DNA of 46,489 nt from NCBI GenBank assembly GCA_020523905.1, contig JAJAPZ010000017.1:1-46489 (forward strand), given 5' to 3'. Position numbers and translations under genes: made by a program. The stretch comes from Candidatus Obscuribacterium magneticum (GTDB taxonomy: Bacteria; Elusimicrobiota; Elusimicrobia; F11). Positions 23,909 through 32,780 of this stretch are shown piece by piece. The notes below the pieces were generated by a model. The model had not been told where the DNA came from. It saw only the letters and a program-made list of their open reading frames with translations, and ran no database searches. Numbering within the stretch: the stretch's first letter is position 1; every line of letters starts with the position of its first letter.

Positions 23909-26482
23909 CTATTTGTCCGCCTTGGCGGCTTTTGTCATGGCAACATCCAGCTCCGAACGAAAGCCAACGAGTTCGGCATCCCGTAATTTCTGAAAGAACA
24001 CGTTGTAACTCGTGGGCGAAATCATATTGAACTGATACCGAGTCGAAATCTTTTCCTTTTCAAGCCACGTGTTAAGCTGTTTAAAGTGTTCGGTCGCGTA
24101 CTCGTTCTTTTTGACGTTGTCTGCAGAAGGATCGGCAATTTCTTCATCTCCTTTGACTTCGACAACAAACACGCGCGCTCCCTGCTTAATGAAAAAGTCT
24201 GGGCTGAACTCACCGCGCTTGGGCTTATTGCGCTTCTTCCATGCGTACTCGATTGAATAGAAGCCCATTGGCGTACTCTTCAACCACGCGTCGACCTTCA
24301 GCGCATTCTCCCGGCTGGTCAGTTCACGAACGAACTTCCGCTCAGGGGTGGCGTCTGCAATTACGACATTGGCGGGCGTCTTGAAGTTGGCTGATTGTTC
24401 GACGACGACCCGACCTTTGACGAAGTCCCCGTCCTCGTCATCCACTTCGCGGAAGAACTCCCTTTGGTCGTCTGCCAGTGTCGCTTCGCACCCGGGCGCA
24501 TAGAAAACGGTTTTTGCTCCACGGCGCAACTCCGCAGAGCTGCAACTTTCGTCCTGCCGATTGCCCGTGTTCATTAGAACCAGCGCCTTAGGCGATAGCT
24601 TGTATACAACGCGCTTCGCTGCCTTGCGCTGAAGAGTGCCGAGCGCTTGCCAAAACTTCTGTCGATTTTCATCAGTGATCTTCTCGCTGTTGATCTTGGC
24701 GTTCTTCAGAGATGCCCGCACGATATCCTCGCACTTGGCGAGCGGGAAGCGCTTCGCGTAGCTCATGCGGTCATTCGGGTCGTCGGCGTCTTTTGATTCT
24801 TCGTCTATAGACTTGAGCTTCTGAAACATCTGCTCCGCGACTTCTTCCACGGTCCAGGTCTTGTGCTGGACCGTGGTCCTAAACTTGACGTGCTCCCCGG
24901 TGACAGCTCGCTCAAACCCAACGGTCACGTCCTCGGCCTCAACCTGCGTAGGAAGGTCGACGTAACCCTCTTCAAAGAGCTTGTACTCTCCCCTTTTTGC
25001 GTACTCCGTCGCGTCCTCGGAGCGCGTGTAGTCGAGATGGTGCAGCTCGAAGTTGAAATGCGATTTTGGATCAACCATCGAGTTCAGTCGGCGTTCGATT
25101 TCAAGCACCTCGTTTACCAGATGCTTGATCCGACCTGACCAAGCATCGTGGTTGAATACCGTCACAACCGGCTCTTCCCCTTTCCATCCATCCGGGCGGC
25201 GCAGGCCGCGGCCGAGCACCTGTGCAATCAGAAGCTTACTATTGAATGCTTTTTCCTCATGCGGCACGATCTGAAACACATTCTTGACGTCCCAGCCCTC
25301 GCTTAGCATTGAGACCGAAACGATCCACTCCACCTTGCTCGCCGGGCTATCAACTGTCCGCAGCTTGGCCACGTTGGGCTGGTGCTTGGCCGCTGAGGTG
25401 ACACAAAGAACCTTCGCCTCGGCCTGCCCCGCGTCGATCTGCTCCCATTCCTGTAGGAAGTCCTGTAGCTCTCCGGCAACCCGTTCCGCGTCAGCAATAG
25501 CCTTTGTCACGACAATGGTCAGAGGGCGAATGCCGCGGGATTTGAGTTTCTTCTTCCAGTCCTTGTGCCGGTTGTAGATAAGCTGCCATTTCTCTTCAGG
25601 GTTATCGGCAGCGGCCGGAAGCTCGTCCACGTACTCCACTTTCTTGACGAACTTCTCCTCGATAGCTTGGCGAAGCGAGTAGCGGTGAACGACATCGGCG
25701 AAATAGTCATCTCCCACATAGCAAGTGCCCGACACCCCAATGACGAATCGAAACCCGTAGTCGGGATCGTGGAGAAACTCTTTCCATTTTTTGGAGGTAT
25801 TCCCTAACTCGTTGGCCACATGATGGGCCTCGTCATTGAGCACGGCGACTCGTACGCCCTTCCCTTTGAGGCTCTCCCGGATGGAGGACCTCACGTTCTT
25901 CAGGATGGCGTGGTAGTTCTCCACGCAGATCGAACCGTCCACGATGCTTTCGGACGCGTTGATAATCCTCGGCGTGGCAACCCTAGCACTGGGTGGCAAC
26001 GCATCCCGCAGATCGCTCTTGCTGGCAAGCTCCAGGAACTTTTTCAGGAGCCCATCCTCAATGGTGTTCGACGGACACAGAACGAGCACACGATCTACAG
26101 CGCCTTCAGCCAACAGAATTGCCGCAATTCCATAAAGCACGTAGCTCTTGCCGCTCCCTGTGGCCTGATCTAAAGAGCAGCTGAGCTGATTGGGCAGCTG
26201 AAGTTGGCGCTCCATCGCCGCCCACGATCCGTAACGCTCTTGTAGCTCTGTGTTCTGTTCGAAGTTCTCCTTCGCAAGAGTGCGCAGATCGGCGTACTTA
26301 CCCCCAAGCAGGTATCGCAGCGTCGCCCGAATCGCATCCTTCTGGTATTCCCGATAGCCGCACAGTTCATCGACAAACGCCTCGTACGTCGACTCGTCCC
26401 ACTTCGCCGTGTCAATATTCTCAGAGACCTTGAGAACAAGGTCTTCGTTTCGGAATGTGCGGCGATCACCTTTCGTGGTCAT
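23909..26482 (-). CDS. res: Type III restriction enzyme Res subunit
   Basis: This 857-residue protein is an SF2 helicase fused to a nuclease. The Walker A motif ATGSGKS is at 107-113, DEAH at 217-220, SGTCY at 251-255, and motif VI QVLGRGLRRP at 421-430. The C-terminal part has a PD-(D/E)xK site (PDFFIKQGARVFVVEVKG). Type III Res subunits translocate or switch on ATP hydrolysis and cut DNA only with the Mod subunit, between two head-to-head unmethylated sites. The gene follows mod after 4 bp on the same strand. All motifs look intact, so the system may be active. Confidence 0.9.
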   Translation of the reverse strand: MTTKGDRRTFRNEDLVLKVSENIDTAKWDESTYEAFVDELCGYREYQKDAIRATLRYLLGGKYADLRTLAKENFEQNTELQERYGSWAAMERQLQLPNQLSCSLDQATGSGKSYVLYGIAAILLAEGAVDRVLVLCPSNTIEDGLLKKFLELASKSDLRDALPPSARVATPRIINASESIVDGSICVENYHAILKNVRSSIRESLKGKGVRVAVLNDEAHHVANELGNTSKKWKEFLHDPDYGFRFVIGVSGTCYVGDDYFADVVHRYSLRQAIEEKFVKKVEYVDELPAAADNPEEKWQLIYNRHKDWKKKLKSRGIRPLTIVVTKAIADAERVAGELQDFLQEWEQIDAGQAEAKVLCVTSAAKHQPNVAKLRTVDSPASKVEWIVSVSMLSEGWDVKNVFQIVPHEEKAFNSKLLIAQVLGRGLRRPDGWKGEEPVVTVFNHDAWSGRIKHLVNEVLEIERRLNSMVDPKSHFNFELHHLDYTRSEDATEYAKRGEYKLFEEGYVDLPTQVEAEDVTVGFERAVTGEHVKFRTTVQHKTWTVEEVAEQMFQKLKSIDEESKDADDPNDRMSYAKRFPLAKCEDIVRASLKNAKINSEKITDENRQKFWQALGTLQRKAAKRVVYKLSPKALVLMNTGNRQDESCSSAELRRGAKTVFYAPGCEATLADDQREFFREVDDEDGDFVKGRVVVEQSANFKTPANVVIADATPERKFVRELTSRENALKVDAWLKSTPMGFYSIEYAWKKRNKPKRGEFSPDFFIKQGARVFVVEVKGDEEIADPSADNVKKNEYATEHFKQLNTWLEKEKISTRYQFNMISPTSYNVFFQKLRDAELVGFRSELDVAMTKAAKADK

Positions 26483-26486
26483 CGGA

Positions 26487-28514
26487 TCACTTCCTCGTCT
26501 TTTTCATAGCAGGCTTTGCCGCTGCCTTCGCTTTAGCGACGCCGAACTTCATGGCTGGAATCACCTCGCGCGCTTCGTTGCCATAAATATCCACAAATAC
26601 CGCCATGATCTGATTCCCGATGGCGTCGACGGGAAAGCGCACCTCCCATTTGGCTTTCTCAATAGCCTCCGCGTAGAAGACCGCGTCAAAAGCAAACACG
26701 TCGGACTCACTATCGAAGTCGTAGTCCAGCATCACCATCGACAATGTTTCGCGGTTTCCCTTCTTCCGCATTGGCTCACGCACAACCGCTTCGCTCTTAA
26801 AGGTCTTGATTTTGATGAAGCCTTCCTCGATCAGCTCGCCCTTGCGCTTGTTCGCGCCGGCTTCGTAGTCCAGCTCGGGCCGGCGCACGAAATCGAAACC
26901 CACCGCATCCACTGTGTCGTTCACCGCCAGCTCGTCGGCCGGCTGCTTGAGTGCTTTGAACTCCCGCTGATGCAGCTCGTGAATGATCGAGTAGGGAATG
27001 CGCAGCGCGTAGTAGCGAACGCCGTCTAGCGTCAGGTAGTCCTGCTGGAAGTCGAACACAAGCGCGGGCGCAATAATAAACATCCGACTACCAACCTTGG
27101 AACCCAGCGCCTCGTGGATGCTCTGGATGGTCTCTTCGTTGATCCGGACACCCGGCTGCTTCTGGTGATTGAATACCAGCACGCTGGAACCTCTCAGGTA
27201 ACCATCTATTTGAATTCCACCAATCTTGTGCGGTTCGTCACGGCATTGAAAGAGTTGCAGAGCGAAGAACCGCCACGCATCCCATGATAGTTCTTTGAGT
27301 TTTGAAAAGTCGTAAAGACCCGCGTTGTAGAGCCCGAATGGCTTGGGTTTCAGCGATAAGCCCTTGTTCCCAGTCTCCGCCAGCAAATTAAGCATCCGCT
27401 TCTGGATGGTGTAAATCGCAAGCTTGCCGCAATCTATCCCTACCCAGCGCCGCCCAAACTTTTCCGCAACAGCAAGTGTGGTTCCCGAACCTGCAAAAGC
27501 ATCAAGCACGATGTCCCCTTTGCGAGAAGATGCATTTATGATTCTTGATAGGAGTAGCTCCGGTTTCTGTGTCGGATAGCCAACCTTTTCGTGTGCCGTA
27601 TACGCATAAGTCCCCACAGGAAAGTCATTAAATTTTGTGGCCAAGTCTTCCTTTCCTATCCATACGCTCCAGGCTGTTTGAGGGCGACTTTTCGTTGCCT
27701 CCGCGATCGCCTCTTCCATTGAAAGTTTTGAGTTATTGGAAATGTATGTTCTGAGGTAATTTGATCCACCGCTACTTTCTCGACCGCGTGTATAAAACCA
27801 GCCATTTTTGTCTTTCTGTAGAGCCCCCGTAATACGTTCCGAATATCCAAGTCGGTGTGGCGGTGCAAACGGAGCCGTCTGGGACTTGTAACAGAAGATA
27901 GTTTCATGTGCTTTTGGAAAGAATTTTCCTGAACCCATAAGACCACAGACCCAAACTATCTCAGCGAACTCGTACCCACTAAATATTTCGTCCAGGACTA
28001 CTTTAAGGTAATGTGATTTCCGCGAATCAAGATGTACGTAAATCGAGCCATCATCGGAAAGAAGCTCTCTCAGTATAACCAAACGCTTACGAAGGAATTC
28101 AATAAAAACAGCACCTTCCAATTTGTCTTGGTAAGCTTTCTGATCTTCAGTTCCAGAAAAATCCTTCTTAGTTGCAAAAGGGGGATCAATATACACAAGG
28201 CGCACGCCGTCGGAGCCGTCTTGGTTGCGGAGTTGACCACTCTTCTTCATTGCTAGAAGGCTCTTCATCACCTGCATGTTGTCGCCGAAAATCAGCATAT
28301 TGTGCCAGTCGTCGCCGTTCTTTCCGAACGTTCTGACTTTCTGCAGCGGCACCGCCAGCGTGTTGGCGATGATGTCTTCCTCTCGTTCCTTCCCGTGGTA
28401 GACGAGCTCGTATTCGCGTTTCTCCGGTGGAAAGATTGTGCGCGCCCACTCCGGAGAAAGTTCCTCGCCGTGCTGCAAGCGGCGGATAAGTTCCTGTCGT
28501 TGTTCGTCGTTCAT
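26487..28514 (-). CDS. mod: Type III DNA methyltransferase Mod subunit
   Basis: This 675-residue protein has the beta-class order of N6-adenine methyltransferases: motif IV DPPF at 110-113 comes before motif I DAFAGSGTT at 338-346. The middle part is the variable target-recognition region. Mod transfers methyl from SAM to adenine in an asymmetric site and also guides Res. ATG at 28514 is chosen over an upstream in-frame start because it lies one base after the radC stop, which implies translational coupling. The long C-terminal part after residue 370 probably contacts Res. Confidence 0.9.
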   Translation of the reverse strand: MNDEQRQELIRRLQHGEELSPEWARTIFPPEKREYELVYHGKEREEDIIANTLAVPLQKVRTFGKNGDDWHNMLIFGDNMQVMKSLLAMKKSGQLRNQDGSDGVRLVYIDPPFATKKDFSGTEDQKAYQDKLEGAVFIEFLRKRLVILRELLSDDGSIYVHLDSRKSHYLKVVLDEIFSGYEFAEIVWVCGLMGSGKFFPKAHETIFCYKSQTAPFAPPHRLGYSERITGALQKDKNGWFYTRGRESSGGSNYLRTYISNNSKLSMEEAIAEATKSRPQTAWSVWIGKEDLATKFNDFPVGTYAYTAHEKVGYPTQKPELLLSRIINASSRKGDIVLDAFAGSGTTLAVAEKFGRRWVGIDCGKLAIYTIQKRMLNLLAETGNKGLSLKPKPFGLYNAGLYDFSKLKELSWDAWRFFALQLFQCRDEPHKIGGIQIDGYLRGSSVLVFNHQKQPGVRINEETIQSIHEALGSKVGSRMFIIAPALVFDFQQDYLTLDGVRYYALRIPYSIIHELHQREFKALKQPADELAVNDTVDAVGFDFVRRPELDYEAGANKRKGELIEEGFIKIKTFKSEAVVREPMRKKGNRETLSMVMLDYDFDSESDVFAFDAVFYAEAIEKAKWEVRFPVDAIGNQIMAVFVDIYGNEAREVIPAMKFGVAKAKAAAKPAMKKTRK

Positions 28515-28515
28515 A

Positions 28516-29295
28516 TCAATCCATTCCTCTCGAAAGTTTTGGATGCCGCCCATTCCGCCCTGCTTCTCCCGGCGCAAGGCAAAGCATCTGTAGTTCATCC
28601 AGAAGACCACTATCTGCAAAACTAAATGTCGCTTCTTCTCCGACGATTACGTGATCCAGCACTTTCAACCCAAGTGGGCGGCTGGCTGCGATTAAGTCTT
28701 GAGTAAGCAGGCGGTCGGATTCGCTCGGCTCGGTCGCACCAGAAGGATGGTTGTGAGCGGCAATTAGCGCCGAAGCATTCGTCTGCAACGCTCGCGCGAT
28801 TATATTCCGCAACGAGGGCCGGACTGAGTCCACAGAACCTTGAGCGATTAGTGCATCCTCTAACAGCGCATTGCGGCGATTCAGGTAAAGCACTCGAAAT
28901 TGTTCCTCCGCTAGCCCACGTAAACGCTCTTTCAAATATTCAGCCGCCGCAGCTGTGCTCTTTATTATCAATTGCCCGCGCTTTGTAGGCATGGAGACGC
29001 GGCGCGCAATCTCCATTGCCGCGATCAATTGCGCGGCTTTCGCGCCCTTCAGTCCCTTCACCTCCAGCAGAGCGATGACAGGTGCTTCCACCATTGCCCG
29101 GAGCGATCCAAACTGTTTCAATAAATTTCGCGCCAGTTCGACTGCACTTGTCCCTTTGAATCCAACGCGGACCAATATCGCAACAAGCTCGGCGTCCGAG
29201 AGTGCTTGTGCGCCCTTTGATAAAAGGCGTTCCCGCGGCCGCTCTTCTTGAGGCCAAGATGAGATGCCCTTCGACCTTGTTTTATATGCAGACAT
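28516..29295 (-). CDS. radC: RadC-family JAB/MPN protein, first gene of restriction operon
   Basis: This 259-residue protein has a helix-hairpin-helix front (LLEVKGLKGAKAAQL) and a JAB1/MPN C-terminal domain. The metal site is EEQF (Glu131), His181-x-His183 in HNHPSG, and Asp194. RadC proteins are poorly understood. Despite the name they do not act in UV repair, and they are frequent in mobile and defence loci. Here it is transcriptionally and translationally coupled to mod (stop and ATG one base apart). This makes a functional link to the type III system or to its spread likely. The C-terminus extends about 35 residues beyond the domain. Confidence 0.9.
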   Translation of the reverse strand: MSAYKTRSKGISSWPQEERPRERLLSKGAQALSDAELVAILVRVGFKGTSAVELARNLLKQFGSLRAMVEAPVIALLEVKGLKGAKAAQLIAAMEIARRVSMPTKRGQLIIKSTAAAAEYLKERLRGLAEEQFRVLYLNRRNALLEDALIAQGSVDSVRPSLRNIIARALQTNASALIAAHNHPSGATEPSESDRLLTQDLIAASRPLGLKVLDHVIVGEEATFSFADSGLLDELQMLCLAPGEAGRNGRHPKLSRGMD

Positions 29296-29410
29296 TCAGA
29301 ATGTTCTCCCGCTTGGTCGATCCTTGATAAAAGACAGATTTAAGTTGCCATCGCTTTCCACCGAAGGTACCACACACCGTTTCTTCTTAATTCGGAATCG
29401 GGAGGTATCT

Positions 29411-29842
29411 GTGGCAAAAAAGCACTGGTATTTGGATCCGGAGGAATTAACTCCGCAAGAACGGCTTGATCGGGTGGTTGAGTTATTGGCGAAGGCAGCG
29501 TACTTGCTCGCTGTTGAAGAAATAAAAAAGGAAGAAGCTGGATTTAAAGGAGATGAAAAGACTGATGCAAACATTTCAGCTCCTTCCCCGACTCTGCTTC
29601 CATATAAAATCGGGCCAGTTCCTTATGGGCAACGGCAATTCGGCCTGGATCGGGCGGTCGATGAAATCGAAATGAAGTGGATCAAAAGAATTGAAGAACT
29701 GGCCAAGAGCGGTTTGTCGATGGAAAAGATCGCCAAGCGTTTGAATGAGGAAGACAATGAAAGTAAACGTGCGGGAAAGTGGCGTCGGGCGGCGGTCTGG
29801 CGAATTTTGCAACGGCTGAAAGAGAAAGGCGTCACGTATTGA
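29411..29842 (+). CDS. Recombinase-associated small protein
   Basis: This 143-residue protein starts at GTG 29411 behind GGGAGGT. The N-terminal part (HWYLDPEELTPQERLDRVVELLAKAAYL) is of a kind seen next to serine recombinases in environmental bacteria, by my recollection. The C-terminal part (PYGQRQFGLDRAVDEIE...IAKRLNEE...GKWRRAAVWRILQRLKEKG) resembles the helical segment of the Recombinase domain (PF07508). A C-terminal stub of a second copy lies at 20194-20295. No recombinase gene follows here. It may help place or regulate the recombinase. It marks the right edge of the defence region. Confidence 0.6.
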   Translation: MAKKHWYLDPEELTPQERLDRVVELLAKAAYLLAVEEIKKEEAGFKGDEKTDANISAPSPTLLPYKIGPVPYGQRQFGLDRAVDEIEMKWIKRIEELAKSGLSMEKIAKRLNEEDNESKRAGKWRRAAVWRILQRLKEKGVTY

Positions 29843-30009
29843 CCCGTAATCCGTGACGTCTAAATTGAATTCGCTTGCACCGTCTGGACTTGCTCGCAGT
29901 TTTCTTTTTCCAATCAATTTAATGGCACCAACCTAATTTCGTTTACAATGCTCGACGTAGTTAAGAATTGAGTTTTTAAAAAGCGTTTCAAATCAACCAC
30001 TTTTGACGG

Positions 30010-30083
30010 TGGCTCCGGGACTAGGATTCGAACCTAGACGAGCAGGTTCAGAGCCTGCCATCCTACCATTAGATGATCCCGGA
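30010..30083 (-). tRNA. tRNA-Gln (CTG anticodon)
   Basis: The minus strand folds as a tRNA. The acceptor is TCCGGGA/TCCCGGA with discriminator G and encoded CCA. The D-arm stem is CATC/GATG, the anticodon stem GCAGG/CCTGC with loop CTCTGAA (anticodon CTG), and the T-arm CTAGG/CCTAG with loop TTCGAAT. Its 3' end points toward the defence region, so that side is a classical integration position. Confidence 0.95.
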
Positions 30084-30141
30084 AAACGGACGACGAACAC
30101 GCCCTCCGCGGGGGAACGGTGAATTATATTATTTGTTTGTG

Positions 30142-30171
30142 TTGAATTAGGGCCCGTATTCTGGGTATAAA
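30142..30171 (+). promoter_or_regulatory. Candidate promoter of the kinase-like gene
   Basis: TTGAAT (30142-30147) and TATAAA (30166-30171) are 18 bp apart. The -10 box is 9 nt before the ATG, so the transcript would be leaderless. There is no ribosome site. Confidence 0.4.
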
Positions 30172-30180
30172 CAGCCCGCC

Positions 30181-30753
30181 ATGGAAAGCGAGATCAAGCG
30201 GAAACTCTTCCATCTGGTGTCTTTGGGGTATGTCGCAGGGCTCTATGGCATCCCGGAGCCGGCGTACATCGTCGCCCTGCTGTCGTTTCTGGCGCTGGTT
30301 TCCCTGGTGGAATTTCTCCGGCTAAAATTCAAACCCGTCAATGACTGGTTCTTCCGGCACTTCGGCGGGCTCTTCCGGAAGGAAGAGGGAACGCGCTTGA
30401 CCGGAGCCTTTTGGATGCTTCTGGGGGTCACAATAACGGTGACGCTGAGCGCGGAAAAGCAGGTCGCCGTCAGCGCCATCCTCTACCTCATATTAGGGGA
30501 CGGTGTGGCGAGCCTGGCCGGCAAAAGCCTCCGCGGCCCCCGCTGGCCGAATTCCGTCAAGCGATTGACGGGAAGCCTCGCCTGCTTTCTGGTTTGTGTT
30601 CTGATCGGCTATTACCTTTTGCTTCCGACCCACGGCTGGATCGGCGTCCTGGCCGGGGCCTTGACGGCAACCGTCGTCGAGGTCTTGCCCCTCCCTCTCA
30701 ACGACAATCTCACCATCCCTGTCGGCTCCGTCCTGACGCTCCTCATCTTCTAG
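30181..30753 (+). CDS. Dolichol/diacylglycerol kinase-like (CTP-dependent) membrane protein
   Basis: This 190-residue protein has about six membrane segments. It carries the signatures of the polyprenol/phytol/diacylglycerol kinase group related to phosphatidate cytidylyltransferase: KRKLFHL at the N-terminus, LGDGVASLAGK in the middle, and LPLNDNLTIPVGS near the end. Members use CTP to phosphorylate lipid alcohols at the membrane. Its substrate (polyprenol for glycan synthesis, or diacylglycerol) is not evident. It stands alone between tRNA-Gln and a scarred region, and has a leaderless-type promoter. Confidence 0.8.
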   Translation: MESEIKRKLFHLVSLGYVAGLYGIPEPAYIVALLSFLALVSLVEFLRLKFKPVNDWFFRHFGGLFRKEEGTRLTGAFWMLLGVTITVTLSAEKQVAVSAILYLILGDGVASLAGKSLRGPRWPNSVKRLTGSLACFLVCVLIGYYLLLPTHGWIGVLAGALTATVVEVLPLPLNDNLTIPVGSVLTLLIF

Positions 30754-30880
30754 TCGTCTGGCGACCGGCTTTCGTCGGGATAAAGGTTCCGACAAGGGGC
30801 GCCACGCCCTATTCCCAACGGAACATAATCCCTCCCTCCCTTGTTATAAATGTGACGGCAGCTTTTATGAGGAGGGCGGT

Positions 30881-30973
30881 ATGAGAACGTTGACGGAACC
30901 CATAATTGAAATTCACCGCCGCCGGGACCGGTTTCACACGAAGACCGACTGGCTGGATTCAAGGAGTGAATGA
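30881..30973 (+). pseudogene. Pirin-family N-terminal stub
   Basis: A GGAGGGCGG ribosome site precedes ATG 30881. The 30-residue product ends RRDRFHTKTDWLDSRSE. The stretch RFHTKTDWLDSR is the N-terminal signature of pirin-family cupins, which normally continues HSFSFG. The frame stops there and the cupin body is gone. A following short frame (30977, MENAFSTLAALV) is not recognisable. The region 30754-31040 shows no other gene. Confidence 0.65.
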
Positions 30974-31040
30974 ATCATGGAAAACGCGTTCTCCACATTG
31001 GCCGCCTTGGTGTAGTACAAAGATAATGCACGCCCTCCCC

Positions 31041-31078
31041 TTGAAACTTGTCAGAAAAACGTATACATTCTTCTGACA
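31041..31078 (+). promoter_or_regulatory. Promoter and palindromic operator of AbiE-type operon
   Basis: TGTCAGAA (31049-31056) and TTCTGACA (31070-31077) are inverted repeats around a GTATAC centre, and the right arm runs into the ATG at 31078. TTGAAA (31041) and TATACA (31062) can serve as -35 and -10 boxes. The antitoxin probably binds this dyad and represses its own leaderless transcript, as AbiEi antitoxins do. Confidence 0.6.
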
Positions 31079-31710
31079 TGACGAATTCCATTCAAGTGAA
31101 AGTTCTAGCCCGGATGCGCCGCGACACGAGAAGGATCTACACGAGCAAGGATTTCCTGGATTTAGGCGCCCGGGCAGCGGTCGACCAAGCCCTCACGCGC
31201 CTGGCTGATAGCAAAACCATCCAGAGGATTGGGCGGGGACTCTACCGCATTCCGCGCGTGAACCCAAGGTTGGGAATCGAACTGGCTCCAGACATGGACG
31301 AAATCGCCCAAGCGCTGGCTAGAAGGACGGGCAGCCGGGTCGTTCCCTCCGGAGCGGTGGCCGCGAATTCGCTGGGGCTATCAACTCAAGTTCCGGCAAA
31401 GCCGGTCTATCTAACGGATGGGAGGACGCGAAGCGTGCGCGTAGGCCATACTATCTTCATCCTGAAGCACGCAGCGCCCAAGGACCTTCCTCTGGGCCGT
31501 CCGACGAGTGCCATGGTATTTCAGGCTCTGCGCCAGATGGGGCGGGAGGCCGTTGGGCAGGATATGATTGCGCATCTGCGGCGGCGGCTTTCCCCGCAGG
31601 AGCGCCGGCGGCTGCTGAAGGATGCCCCCTACGTCACGGATTGGGTGGCCGAAGCGATTCGCCAGATCTGCGCCGGGAACGATCGATCCAAATCGATTCG
31701 TCATGGATGA
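31078..31710 (+). CDS. AbiEi/DUF6088-type antitoxin and repressor
   Basis: This 210-residue protein has an N-terminal winged-helix domain (RRIYTSKDFLDLG, then ALTRLADSKTIQRIGRGLYRIP). A C-terminal domain follows with VVPSGAVAANSLGLSTQVP and YLTDGRTRSVRVG. This is the pattern of DUF6088 and AbiEi antitoxins, which repress their operon and neutralise the partner nucleotidyltransferase. The start ATG 31078 lies at the end of the operator palindrome. The stop overlaps the start of the toxin gene by 8 bp (ATGGATGA), so the two are coupled. Confidence 0.82.
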   Translation: MTNSIQVKVLARMRRDTRRIYTSKDFLDLGARAAVDQALTRLADSKTIQRIGRGLYRIPRVNPRLGIELAPDMDEIAQALARRTGSRVVPSGAVAANSLGLSTQVPAKPVYLTDGRTRSVRVGHTIFILKHAAPKDLPLGRPTSAMVFQALRQMGREAVGQDMIAHLRRRLSPQERRRLLKDAPYVTDWVAEAIRQICAGNDRSKSIRHG

Positions 31711-32764
31711 GATAGCGCGTTTCCCCGCCCAGGATCGCGCCGATCTCTTCCAAACGGCTGCGAGCATCCGTGGAGATATGCGGCCCGCCCTGATCGAAAA
31801 GGACTTTTGGGTTTGCTGGACGCTTCAGCGCCTCTTTACGTTGGATAACTCGCCCGCGGGGCTCGTCTTCAAAGGCGGGACCAGTCTCTCCAAGGTCTAC
31901 CAGGCCATCGACCGTTTTTCGGAGGACATGGATCTTTCCTTCGACAGAAACGCCCTGGGGTTCGGGGGTGACAAGGATCCCGCCAGTGCCCCCACCAGAT
32001 CCCAGTCGGCAAAGCGCCTTGAGAAATTGTCAGCCGCTTGCCGGGGAATGATTCGCACCCAATTCCTGCCGCAGCTCGAGACGACCTTCGGGAAGGCGCT
32101 CGGCGTGGCTCCCTCCACGGGGACTTGGCGCGTCGAAATGGATCCAGACGATCCTGACCAGCAGACGTTGCCCTTCCATTATCCGGCTGGAATCGCGGAA
32201 CGTGAGGTTTCACTACCGCGATACTCGCGGCCCACCGTCCGCCTTGAGTTGGGTGCCAGAGGAGAACAATGGCCCGCCGAATGGGCTCCCGTCACACCCT
32301 ACGCAGCGCAGGCCGTACCCAAGCCCTTTACCAACCCTTCTTGCCGGGTGAAGGCACTCGCCGCCGAACGAACCTTTTGGGAGAAGGCCACCATCCTGCA
32401 CATGCTCTACTATCTCCCTTCCGGGAAAAGACTTCCGGAGCGCCAGTCCCGCCATTATTACGACCTCGCGAAGCTTTACGAGAAAGAACCGGGCAAGAGG
32501 GCCGCCACTGATTTCAGTCTCTTGAAAAGCGTAACCGAACACAAATCCATCTTCTTCGCCTCGACCGCCGCGAGGTACGATTTGGCAGTTCCGAGCAGCC
32601 TCAAACTTGTACCGCCTTCAAGCCGGATAAAGGAATTAGAGAATGACTACGCCAAGATGCGTGAGATGATCTTTGGCGCTCCACCGCCATTTGAGGAGCT
32701 GATGGCTGTGGTGGGTGATATCGAGCGGCGGATCAACGGGGCAGACGCGATGAAGCGCGGATGA
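31703..32764 (+). CDS. AbiEii/AbiGii-family nucleotidyltransferase toxin
   Basis: This 353-residue protein has the MNT-like nucleotidyltransferase core. Its motif GGTSLSK is at 58-64 and the acidic pair is in EDMDLS (74-79). A later EKATILHML and RHYYDLAKL belong to the family's C-terminal half. AbiEii toxins add nucleotides to tRNA or another target and stop growth, giving abortive infection or plasmid/island maintenance. ATG 31703 is chosen because it overlaps the antitoxin stop and the fold begins soon after. The conserved residues look intact. Confidence 0.88.
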   Translation: MDEIARFPAQDRADLFQTAASIRGDMRPALIEKDFWVCWTLQRLFTLDNSPAGLVFKGGTSLSKVYQAIDRFSEDMDLSFDRNALGFGGDKDPASAPTRSQSAKRLEKLSAACRGMIRTQFLPQLETTFGKALGVAPSTGTWRVEMDPDDPDQQTLPFHYPAGIAEREVSLPRYSRPTVRLELGARGEQWPAEWAPVTPYAAQAVPKPFTNPSCRVKALAAERTFWEKATILHMLYYLPSGKRLPERQSRHYYDLAKLYEKEPGKRAATDFSLLKSVTEHKSIFFASTAARYDLAVPSSLKLVPPSSRIKELENDYAKMREMIFGAPPPFEELMAVVGDIERRINGADAMKRG

Positions 32765-32780
32765 TGAGGCGGCGTTCTGG

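Noticed and set aside
29264..29410. Upstream extension of the recombinase-associated gene
   Set aside because: It overlaps the start of radC on the other strand, and a good ribosome site supports the later GTG start.
11505..30083. Simple tRNA-Gln attachment pair bounding the island
   Set aside because: The left fragment shares only the T-arm consensus with tRNA-Gln and is in the opposite orientation to that expected for a duplicated 3' end.
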